Source of the DNA: Alphaproteobacteria bacterium
Lineage (GTDB): Bacteria > Pseudomonadota > Alphaproteobacteria > Reyranellales > Reyranellaceae
Length of the DNA: 5,370 nucleotides
Reading direction: 5' to 3'
Assembly (NCBI GenBank): GCA_013290035.1
Contig: JABCYT010000302.1
Coordinates: 1-5,370, forward strand
The notes under the pieces are model-generated. The model did no database searches and was not told the origin of the DNA. It worked only from the letters and a program-made list of their open reading frames with translations. Positions 1-5,370 of this stretch are shown in pieces. The position numbers were made by a program, and so were the translations under genes. Within the stretch, counting starts at the first letter, position 1; every line of letters starts with the position of its first letter.

Positions 1-624
1 AGCGAACGCGGCGCGCTGCTGCCGACGCTCGATCGGCTGTTCGCGGGCCCGCGCGATTCGGTTCTGACGATCAAGGCGTTCCTGGAAGGGCTGGAGAGCC
101 GCTCCTACGCCTTCGCCATTGCCGCGCTCAATCTGCCCAATTGCGTCCCGACCGGCATCCCCTGGCTCTCGACCATCACCGGGGTGCCGATGTTCCTGCT
201 CGTGGTGCAGTACTTCCTCGGCCGACCCGTGCCCTCGCTGCCCGACGTCGTCGGCCGGCGCGGCCTGCCGCGCGGCAAGCTGCAGGATTTCCTGACCCGC
301 GTCCGGCGACACGTCGAACGGCTGGAGAACGCCATTCACCCCCGTCGCCGCTGGTGGGTGACGGGCATGCGGCGCCGCTTCCTCCAGGTCACCTGGATGC
401 TGCTGATCGTGCTGCTCGCCCTGCCGATCCCGTTCGACAATTTCCTGCCGGCCTGGGCGATCCTGTTCTTTTGTCTGGCGCTCGTCGAAAGCGACGGTGT
501 GATGGCCATGCTGGGCTGGCTGTTCACTTTATTTACTGCCGCCTGGACGGTGTTCCTGGCGATCATCGGTCACGCCGCAATCTTGATGGCAATCGCGACC
601 TTTCGGCACTTCGTCTTCGACTAG
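1..624 (+). CDS. exoD: ExoD-family exopolysaccharide synthesis membrane protein (5' partial)
   Basis: Reading frame 1 is open from the window edge to TAG at 622-624 and gives 207 residues; the true start lies to the left. ExoD proteins are usually about 200-230 aa, so probably only a short N-terminal piece is missing. Seen: an N-terminal stretch with the ExoD-like pattern ALNLPNCVPTGIPWLSTITG (41-60), followed by a hydrophobic run to about 72 and the typical FLGRPVPSLP (72-81). A basic amphipathic linker (85-126) comes next, then hydrophobic segments at about 127-145, 148-165 and 168-200. This is an inner-membrane protein. Known of the family: exoD of Sinorhizobium meliloti affects exopolysaccharide production, alkali tolerance and nodule invasion, but its biochemical activity is not established. 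Its stop lies 8 bp from the stop of the convergent acyl-CoA dehydrogenase gene, so it is not in that operon. An ATG at 184 is internal to the conserved region and is not the start. Family call is confident; role is inferred from the family only. Confidence 0.85.
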   Translation, partial: SERGALLPTLDRLFAGPRDSVLTIKAFLEGLESRSYAFAIAALNLPNCVPTGIPWLSTITGVPMFLLVVQYFLGRPVPSLPDVVGRRGLPRGKLQDFLTRVRRHVERLENAIHPRRRWWVTGMRRRFLQVTWMLLIVLLALPIPFDNFLPAWAILFFCLALVESDGVMAMLGWLFTLFTAAWTVFLAIIGHAAILMAIATFRHFVFD

Positions 625-629
625 AACGT

Positions 630-644
630 CGCTCAGTACGAGCG
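630..644. terminator. Small hairpin at the convergent gene junction
   Basis: CGCTC-agtac-GAGCG forms a perfect 5-bp stem with a 5-nt loop, beginning 6 bases after the ExoD stop and spanning the acyl-CoA dehydrogenase stop codon. There is no T-tract on either side, so a classical intrinsic terminator is not shown. It may only slow polymerase at the convergent ends. Confidence 0.2.
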
Positions 645-1799
645 CGGCAGATCCAGAACGTGTTCGGAGATGAAGTTCAGGATCATGTTGGTCGAGATCG
701 GCGCCACCATGTAGAGCCGCGTCTCGCGGAACTTGCGCTCGATATCGTACTCCTCGGCGAAGCCGAAGCCGCCATGGGTCTGCACGCACATGTCGGCAGC
801 GGCCCACGCCGCCTCCGAGCCCAGCATCTTGGCCATGTTGGCCTCCGCGCCGCACGGCAGGTTGGCCTCGTAAAGCGAGGCGGCCTTGCGCACCATCAGG
901 TCGGCCGCCTCGGTCTGGGCGTAGGCTCGCGCGATGGGATACTGCACGCCCTGGTTCTGCCCGATCGCGCGGCCGAACAGCTTGCGCTCCTTGGCGTAGT
1001 TGGTCGCCTTCTCGATGAACCAGCGCGAATCGCCGATGCATTCCGAGGCGATCAGCACGCGCTCGGCGTTCATGCCGCCCAGGATGTAGCGGAAACCCTG
1101 TCCTTCCTCGCCGATCAAATTCTCGGCCGGCACTTCCATGTTGTCGAAGAACACCTCGGTGCTGTTGTGGTTCATCATGGTGCGGATCGGCCGGATCGCG
1201 AGGCCCTTGCCCAGCGCCTCGCGCATGTCGACCAGGAACACCGACAGCCCCTCGGTGCGCTTCTTGGTCTGCTCCCTGGGCGTGGTGCGCGCCAACAGCA
1301 GCATCAGGTCGGAGTGCTCGGCGCGGCTGGTCCACACCTTCTGGCCGTTCACGACGTAGGTGCTGTTGTCCTTCTTCACCGCCGTGGTGCGCAGCGCCAG
1401 CGTATCGGTGCCGCTGGTCGGCTCGGTGACGCCGAAAGCCTGCAGGCGCAGTTCGCCGCTGGCGATCCGCGGCAGGTAACGCTCTTTCTGCTCGGCGCTG
1501 CCGTGCCGCAGCAGCGTGCCCATGATGTACATCTGCGCGTGGCAGGCCGCCCCGTTGCAGCCCGCGCGCTGAACCTCCTCCAGCACGGCCGCGGCCGCCG
1601 AGATGCCGAGACCGGCGCCGCCATACTCCTCGGGGATCAGGATCGCCAGCCAGCCCGCATCGGTCAGCGCCTTCACGAAGTCCGTCGGGTAGCCGCGCTC
1701 GCGGTCGAGCGCGCGCCAGTAGGCGCCATCGAATTTCAGGCAGAGCTGGCGAACGGCGTCGCGGATTTCGGGATGCGTGGGCGCGTAGGGATTGTCCAT
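633..1799 (-). CDS. Acyl-CoA dehydrogenase family flavoprotein
   Basis: Predicted cytosolic FAD enzyme of 388 aa, the usual length for the family, that oxidises an acyl-CoA to a 2-enoyl-CoA and passes electrons to electron-transfer flavoprotein. Domains: N-terminal helical (about 5-118), beta-barrel middle domain with FAD-contact motif FGVTEPTSGTD (122-132) and KVWTSRAEHSD (154-164), and C-terminal helical domain with FGRAIGQNQ (275-283) and QTHGGFGFAEEYDIER (340-355). The usual catalytic Glu of medium- and short-chain enzymes (YEGT motif) is replaced by VAPIS at 365-369. A Glu is instead present at 246 (MNAER), aligning with the base of isovaleryl-CoA and long-chain enzymes. The chain-length or branched substrate cannot be read from the sequence. 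The frame stays open 96 codons upstream, but the ATG at 1799 is chosen because homology begins there (MDNPYAPTHPEIRD) and the extension is Arg-rich shadow sequence over the upstream gene. The ribosome site is weak (AGG 10 nt upstream). It is the last gene of the minus-strand cluster, 11 bp after the D-glutamate cyclase-like gene. Confidence 0.93.
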   Translation of the reverse strand: MDNPYAPTHPEIRDAVRQLCLKFDGAYWRALDRERGYPTDFVKALTDAGWLAILIPEEYGGAGLGISAAAAVLEEVQRAGCNGAACHAQMYIMGTLLRHGSAEQKERYLPRIASGELRLQAFGVTEPTSGTDTLALRTTAVKKDNSTYVVNGQKVWTSRAEHSDLMLLLARTTPREQTKKRTEGLSVFLVDMREALGKGLAIRPIRTMMNHNSTEVFFDNMEVPAENLIGEEGQGFRYILGGMNAERVLIASECIGDSRWFIEKATNYAKERKLFGRAIGQNQGVQYPIARAYAQTEAADLMVRKAASLYEANLPCGAEANMAKMLGSEAAWAAADMCVQTHGGFGFAEEYDIERKFRETRLYMVAPISTNMILNFISEHVLDLPRSY

Positions 1800-1810
1800 G
1801 GCGGGCGAAC

Positions 1811-2731
1811 CTAGTCCGCCGCCTGGCCCCACGCAATGCGACGGAGCCCGTCGATCAGCGCACCGTGGATCTCCGGTCCGAAACCGTCGACCGTGGCTTC
1901 GCGCCGCGCCGTGACGCCATCGACCGCGCCGGCCTTGGCGACGATGGCGCGCGTGACGGCCAGGTCGCGTTCCGCCGTCAGGAATTTGGCGATCGTGTCG
2001 CGCCAGTCGGCGCGCAGGACGGCGAGCGCCGCCATCAATCCGTAGGCGCCCCAGTTGGACACGCCGGCGACGACGAGATGATCGCATGAGGTGACGCAGG
2101 CGATCTCCGCCCCATTGGGCACAGTGCGCGCGATCAGGCCGGCCGGCAGCCGGCCCATGCCGATCTCGTTGCCGCCGTCACCCACCGCGAGCCTGGTCCA
2201 GCGGCCGCCCAGGAACAGATCGTCGAGCGGCGCTGTCCAGGACGAGACATCGACGCCTCGCATGTTGCGCGGCCGGCCATCGCCGCTGCGGCCGCAGCGT
2301 TCGATGGCCACGGCATGCGTGATCGCCGCGCCGCGCCACGCGTCGATCAGGCGGACAATTGCCGCGCCGTCGCCGACGACCACCTCGTCGACCGCGACGC
2401 CGCCGCCGGCTTCCTCGACGGCCGCCCGCACGGCTGCGGCGCAAGGCGTATCGACCGCAATGCGCGCGGGCAGGCCGCAGGCCGAGAGCGCCGCGGCCAG
2501 CAGGGCGGTGCCGACCGGACCGTCGGTCTCGGGCGCCGCCACCTCGCCGCGCGGCACAAAAAAGCCCGTGATCAGACCGACGCTCCGCGCGCCGGCCAGC
2601 GATTCGGCCGCCGTCGCGAGTTCGCCGGCACTTGCGGCGATCAATTCCTGGGTCTTGCGCCCGACATCGCGGCAGACCAGCGCCTCGATGGCGGCGATGC
2701 GCCGGACGGACTCACTTCTCCTTGGCGACAT
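1811..2731 (-). CDS. D-glutamate cyclase-like protein (DUF4392 family), stand-alone
   Basis: 306-aa soluble protein without signal peptide or membrane segment. It matches the DUF4392 family, which forms the C-terminal half of the mitochondrial D-glutamate cyclase DGLUCY. That enzyme interconverts D-glutamate and 5-oxo-D-proline. Motifs seen: GLITGFFVP (52-60), ETDGPVG (68-74), AIERCGRSGDG (142-152), NMRGVD (156-161), glycine/acid-rich GDGGNEIGMG (184-193) as in DGLUCY, and SNWGAYGL (225-232). The DUF1445 half of the mammalian protein is absent and no DUF1445 gene lies in the window. Start: ATG at 2731 with AGGAG only 3 nt upstream; no other ATG, GTG or TTG follows in frame before conserved sequence. 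The gene begins 20 bp inside the end of the nucleotide cyclase gene, which suggests translational coupling, and is followed after 11 bp by the acyl-CoA dehydrogenase. Family membership is seen by motif recall; enzyme activity is inferred and the true substrate may differ in bacteria. Confidence 0.82.
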   Translation of the reverse strand: MSPRRSESVRRIAAIEALVCRDVGRKTQELIAASAGELATAAESLAGARSVGLITGFFVPRGEVAAPETDGPVGTALLAAALSACGLPARIAVDTPCAAAVRAAVEEAGGGVAVDEVVVGDGAAIVRLIDAWRGAAITHAVAIERCGRSGDGRPRNMRGVDVSSWTAPLDDLFLGGRWTRLAVGDGGNEIGMGRLPAGLIARTVPNGAEIACVTSCDHLVVAGVSNWGAYGLMAALAVLRADWRDTIAKFLTAERDLAVTRAIVAKAGAVDGVTARREATVDGFGPEIHGALIDGLRRIAWGQAAD

Positions 2732-4958
2732 ACACTCCTGTCCAATCGTGCGGCGAATCGTCGATCAGGCCATCGACCCGCACGCGCATCATGTTGTAGT
2801 AGCCCTGCCGCCAGCCGACGGCGGCCGCGGCGGCCTCGCAGCCTGCGATCAGGTCCAGCGCCTCGACGAAGCCGCCGGTCCGGTATTGGGCCAGGAAGGC
2901 TGCCTGCAGCCGCACCAGCTCTTGATAGGCCGGCGTCTGCGCCACGGCCAAGCCGCCGACCAGGGCATGGACGCGCTCCGGTTCGGTCTTGCCCTTGACC
3001 ATCACCAGGTCGATCTCGAGCGCGGCATAGTCGGGCACCTGCAGGCGCGTCTTGTCGCCGATGATGATGCCGACGCTGTAGGTCTTGCACTGGCCTTCGA
3101 GGCGCGAGGCGAGGTTCACGTCGTCGCTCAGGCACGAATAGGTGAAGCGTTGCGTGGAGCCGAAATTGCCGACCGAGGCCTGCCCGGTGTTGAGGCCGAT
3201 GCCGATATTCACCGGAATGTGCCCACGCCCCTCCGCTTCGGCCTCGGCTTTCCATTCCTCGTTCAGCTCGACCAGGCGCGCCTGCATGGCGAGCGCGGTA
3301 TCGCAGGCAAGCGCGGCGTGCCGATCGACATCGAGCGGGGCATTCCAGAACGCCATGATGGCATCGCCCATGTATTTGTCGATCGTGCCACGGTGGCTGC
3401 GGATCAGGTCGGTCATCGGCGTGAGGAAGCGGTTCATGAACCGCGTCAGCCCGTGCGGATCGAACTGCTCCGATATGCGCGTGAAGCCGCGCACATCGGT
3501 GAACATCACGGTGATCTCGCGCATCTCGCCGCCGAGCTGCAGCAATTCGGGATGGCGGGCGATCCGCTCCACCTGGTCGGGCGACAGGTAGAGGCCGAAA
3601 GCGCCGCGGATCGCCGCCCGCTCGCGCTCGGTGCGCATGAAGGCGAGCGCCGTGCCGCTCACATAGATCACGGCCAGAGTGACCGGCGGGTAGATCGGGT
3701 CGAACAGCAGGTCGTATTCCGAGAAGGCGATCCACGGCACGGCGAGGCCGATGCCGATGAAGATCGCCGCGACGATCGTCATCTTTCCGGCCGACAGCCG
3801 CGGCAACAGAAAGACGAAGAGCGCGCCGATGGCCGCCAGGTACAGAAACTCCGCGCCATCGGCGAAGTCGGGCCGCGCCAGGAATTCCTGCTCGATCATC
3901 TGCTCGGCAAGCTGGGCATGGACCTCGACCCCGGGCGCGGAGTCGTCGACCGGCGTGCTGCGGAGGTCCTTCAGGCCGATGGCGCTGGTGCCGATGAACA
4001 CGATCTGGCCATCGAGCTTGTCCGGCGGTACCTCGTCCTTGAGCACGGCGCGCGCCGAAACGAAGCGCTCCTCGCGATGACCGCTGTCGTAGAGCGCCAG
4101 GCGGCCGCGCGAATCGGTGCGCGCTTCAATATCGCCAGTCCTGATGGCGACAATCCCGGTCTTGGCGCCGAAGGACATTTCGCTGCTCGCGCCGGACGAT
4201 TTGATCACATAGGTGCTGGCGCCCTGGGCGACCCGCAGCGCCTCGATCGATAGGGCCGGGAACAGGCCTTCCTGGCCGGCGACCCGGAAAAGCATCGGAA
4301 CCCGGCGGATCACCGAGCCTTCGACGTCGGTATTGACGCTGCCGTTGCCCTTGGCGGCGGCCTCGAGGATGGCGAGCGGCTTCACGGTGCCCTGCTGCAC
4401 CGGCAGGAACTGGCTCGGATCGTCGCCGGCGAAGGCCGTACCGAACATGCGCTTCGGCGCCTGCGAGCCACCGTGCGGATCGAAGCCGAATCCCAGCACT
4501 ACGCGCGAGTGGGCGATGGCGTCGGCCAGCACCTTGTCGTTGTCCTGGATCGCCGCCGCGAGCTTCTGCACGGTCGCGGGATCGGTGAAGGCGACGAGAT
4601 CCTTGACCATGCGGCTGATCGACGAGCGGTCGGGCTCGGCGAACACCACGTCGAAGGCGATGACGGCGGCGCCCTTCTCGGTCAGCTTGTCGATCAGGCG
4701 CGCGACGATGGTGCGCGGCCACGGCCATTGGCCGAACTCGGCCAGGGCGGCCTCGTCTATGTCGACGATGCGGACCGGCGTGGCGGGATGATAGGTCCTG
4801 GGCTTGATGCGCTGGAAGCTGTCGAAGGCGACGTCGCGCAGGCGGGTCAAGCCGACGGGATCGATCGCGCGCAGCAGCAGGGCGTTCACCAGCACGAGCA
4901 GGGCAACAATCCACGGCGCACGCACATTGTTGCGACCGAACAACCAACCCATGCGCAT
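2712..4958 (-). CDS. CHASE2-domain membrane adenylate cyclase (class III)
   Basis: 748-aa inner-membrane receptor predicted to turn ATP into cAMP. Order: short cytoplasmic N-terminus, membrane segment at about 14-31, periplasmic CHASE2 sensor (about 32-360), three membrane segments (about 369-386, 392-411, 422-441), linker (442-478), class III catalytic domain (about 480-655) and a helical C-terminal tail. CHASE2 marks: VRIVDIDEAALAEFGQWPWP (62-81), AFDVVFAEPD (101-110), VFIGTSAIGLKDLRSTP (320-336), APGVEVHAQ (341-349). Catalytic residues: metal-binding D488 (FTDVRGFT) and D532 (KYMGDAIMAF), adenine-selecting K528, and N615/R619 in DDVNLASRLEG (612-622). All are present, so activity is expected; Ser608 stands where bacterial enzymes usually have Thr and mammalian ones Asp. 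The CHASE2 ligand is unknown. Start: the frame is open to an ATG at 5075, but ATG 4958 has AGGAGG 12 nt upstream and lies just before the first membrane segment; a second ATG is at 4952. First gene of the cluster. A guanylate cyclase is less likely because of K528. Confidence 0.93.
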   Translation of the reverse strand: MRMGWLFGRNNVRAPWIVALLVLVNALLLRAIDPVGLTRLRDVAFDSFQRIKPRTYHPATPVRIVDIDEAALAEFGQWPWPRTIVARLIDKLTEKGAAVIAFDVVFAEPDRSSISRMVKDLVAFTDPATVQKLAAAIQDNDKVLADAIAHSRVVLGFGFDPHGGSQAPKRMFGTAFAGDDPSQFLPVQQGTVKPLAILEAAAKGNGSVNTDVEGSVIRRVPMLFRVAGQEGLFPALSIEALRVAQGASTYVIKSSGASSEMSFGAKTGIVAIRTGDIEARTDSRGRLALYDSGHREERFVSARAVLKDEVPPDKLDGQIVFIGTSAIGLKDLRSTPVDDSAPGVEVHAQLAEQMIEQEFLARPDFADGAEFLYLAAIGALFVFLLPRLSAGKMTIVAAIFIGIGLAVPWIAFSEYDLLFDPIYPPVTLAVIYVSGTALAFMRTERERAAIRGAFGLYLSPDQVERIARHPELLQLGGEMREITVMFTDVRGFTRISEQFDPHGLTRFMNRFLTPMTDLIRSHRGTIDKYMGDAIMAFWNAPLDVDRHAALACDTALAMQARLVELNEEWKAEAEAEGRGHIPVNIGIGLNTGQASVGNFGSTQRFTYSCLSDDVNLASRLEGQCKTYSVGIIIGDKTRLQVPDYAALEIDLVMVKGKTEPERVHALVGGLAVAQTPAYQELVRLQAAFLAQYRTGGFVEALDLIAGCEAAAAAVGWRQGYYNMMRVRVDGLIDDSPHDWTGVYVAKEK
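2735..2739 (-). promoter_or_regulatory. Ribosome binding site of the DUF4392 gene
   Basis: AGGAG on the minus strand, 3 nt before ATG 2731 and inside the last codons of the cyclase gene. The spacing is shorter than the usual 5-9 nt, so translation may depend on ribosomes finishing the cyclase, which stops 17 nt beyond that start codon. Confidence 0.5.
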
Positions 4959-4970
4959 TCGATCCCCGCC

Positions 4971-4976
4971 CCTCCT
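4971..4976 (-). promoter_or_regulatory. Ribosome binding site deciding the cyclase start
   Basis: A full AGGAGG on the minus strand lies 12 nt before ATG 4958 and 18 nt before ATG 4952. A second purine run (GGGGA) lies 4 nt before ATG 4958. This favours 4958 as the start over the far upstream ATG at 5075. Confidence 0.6.
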
Positions 4977-4990
4977 GCGCCCACTCTCCC

Positions 4991-5005
4991 GTGAAGGCAC
5001 TTTAC
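4991..5005. promoter_or_regulatory. Short imperfect dyad over the candidate -10
   Basis: GTGAAG-gca-CTTTAC is a 15-bp inverted repeat with one mismatch between the 6-bp arms, lying across the proposed -10 element of the cyclase operon. Its place would suit an operator, but arms this short arise often by chance and no known regulator box is recognised. Confidence 0.15.
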
Positions 5006-5027
5006 GGAAGGATGCCGGACAAGCCAA
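4999..5027 (-). promoter_or_regulatory. Candidate sigma70-like promoter of the cyclase operon
   Basis: On the minus strand TTGGCT (5027-5022) and TAAAGT (5004-4999) are separated by exactly 17 bp; each matches 4 of 6 consensus bases. Transcription would begin near 4992 and leave a leader of about 33 nt carrying the AGGAGG before ATG 4958. It lies in the only sizeable noncoding gap upstream of the three-gene cluster, so a promoter is expected here. The match itself is weak and could be chance. Confidence 0.3.
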
Positions 5028-5037
5028 ATAGCGCACC

Positions 5038-5370
5038 TTGTCGCCGGCCCCCGCTTCTCCCACTTTGCTCGGCATCTACGCCCGGCTGTCCGCCCTCGCC
5101 TTGTTCTCGACGATGGACGCCCTGGTGAAGTGGCTGGGCGATTCGTACGGGCCGTTCCAGATGATGCTGTTTCGCAGCACCATCGCCCTCGTGCCGCTTT
5201 ACTTCCTCTTCCGCAACGCCGGCGGGATCCGGCTCGTGCGCAGCAGCCGTCCGCTGCTTCAGGCGATCCGCATCGCCAGCGGCTTCGGCAGCCTGCTGGG
5301 CTTCTTCTATGTCTTTCCGCGCATGCCGTTGGTCGATGCCTACGCCATTTCGTATGCCGCGCCCCTGTTC
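5038..5370 (+). CDS. EamA/DMT-family permease (3' partial)
   Basis: N-terminal part of a drug/metabolite transporter superfamily protein, running off the right edge after 111 codons. Seen: membrane segment 1 with LFSTMDALVKWLGD (22-35), segment 2 with PFQMMLFRSTIALVPLYFLF (39-58), a basic loop (61-73), segment 3 (about 74-92, ASGFGSLLGFFY) and the start of segment 4 (LVDAYAISYAAPLF, 98-111). Full proteins of this type are about 290-310 aa with ten segments and two EamA repeats; they export or import metabolites, and the substrate is not readable here. The start is uncertain. The frame is closed by TAG at 5029-5031, so only TTG 5038 or TTG 5065 can precede segment 1, while ATG 5113 falls inside segment 1. 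TTG 5038 gives a plausible N-terminus (SPAPASPTLLGIYARL) but has no ribosome site. It is divergent from the cyclase operon, with about 80 bp between starts. Confidence 0.85.
   Translation, partial: MSPAPASPTLLGIYARLSALALFSTMDALVKWLGDSYGPFQMMLFRSTIALVPLYFLFRNAGGIRLVRSSRPLLQAIRIASGFGSLLGFFYVFPRMPLVDAYAISYAAPLF

Noticed and set aside
141..1814. 557-codon plus-strand open frame crossing exoD and opposite the acyl-CoA dehydrogenase
   Set aside because: It overlaps ExoD in another frame and the dehydrogenase antisense, has no family resemblance and no ribosome site; a GC-rich shadow.
1800..2087. N-terminal extension of the acyl-CoA dehydrogenase (96 extra codons)
   Set aside because: The extension is Arg/Gly-rich, lies fully over the DUF4392 gene in another frame, and the family's N-terminus begins at the ATG at 1799.
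2345..2480. Ala/Gly/Arg-rich stretches giving several short overlapping frames that look repetitive
   Set aside because: These are GC-rich codons of the DUF4392 coding sequence; no true direct or inverted repeat unit was found.
2091..4253. 720-codon plus-strand open frame opposite the cyclase and DUF4392 genes
   Set aside because: It spans two genes with clear homology on the other strand. Its product is low-complexity (Arg, Ala, His, Asp, Gln-rich) with no recognisable domain; it is a by-product of GC-biased codons.
5001..5030. Plus-strand promoter TTTACG with CAAATA for the permease
   Set aside because: The match is poor (18-bp spacing, weak -10) and would put the transcription start at or past the proposed TTG start.
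4959..5075. 39-residue N-terminal extension of the cyclase from ATG 5075
   Set aside because: It would place non-hydrophobic, Arg-rich sequence before the first membrane segment and read through the likely promoter; a strong AGGAGG supports ATG 4958 instead.

Overview
The window is GC-rich with strong third-position G/C bias. Its gene families (an ExoD-type membrane protein, a CHASE2 class III nucleotide cyclase, a proteobacterial acyl-CoA dehydrogenase, an EamA/DMT permease) point to an alphaproteobacterium, probably Rhodospirillales or Hyphomicrobiales-like. Genus cannot be told from the sequence. No RNA gene, insertion sequence, CRISPR array or phage feature was seen. It reads as ordinary, densely coded chromosome.

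Layout. Positions 1-624 (+) hold the C-terminal 207 residues of an ExoD-family membrane protein, cut by the left edge. Eight bases later, and convergent with it, lies the end of a three-gene minus-strand cluster. Read in its own direction, the cluster runs: a 748-aa membrane CHASE2-adenylate cyclase (4958 to 2712); a 306-aa stand-alone D-glutamate cyclase-like (DUF4392) protein (2731 to 1811), overlapping the previous gene by 20 bp; and a 388-aa acyl-CoA dehydrogenase (1799 to 633), 11 bp further on. Overlap and tight spacing make one transcript very likely. Its promoter would lie in the roughly 80-bp divergent gap upstream of 4958, where a weak sigma70-like match sits at 5027-4999. On the other side of that gap an EamA/DMT-family permease runs rightward off the window, with an unclear start.

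Function. The cluster joins a membrane cAMP-producing receptor to two soluble metabolic enzymes: one predicted to act on D-glutamate/5-oxo-D-proline, one a flavin acyl-CoA dehydrogenase. No known pathway links the three, so the grouping is the most interesting aspect of the window. The dehydrogenase lacks the usual C-terminal catalytic Glu but has a Glu at the alternative site used by isovaleryl-CoA and long-chain enzymes. The cyclase keeps both metal-binding Asp residues, the adenine-selecting Lys and the transition-state Asn/Arg, so it should be active. I did not find strong evidence for a wholly new system.
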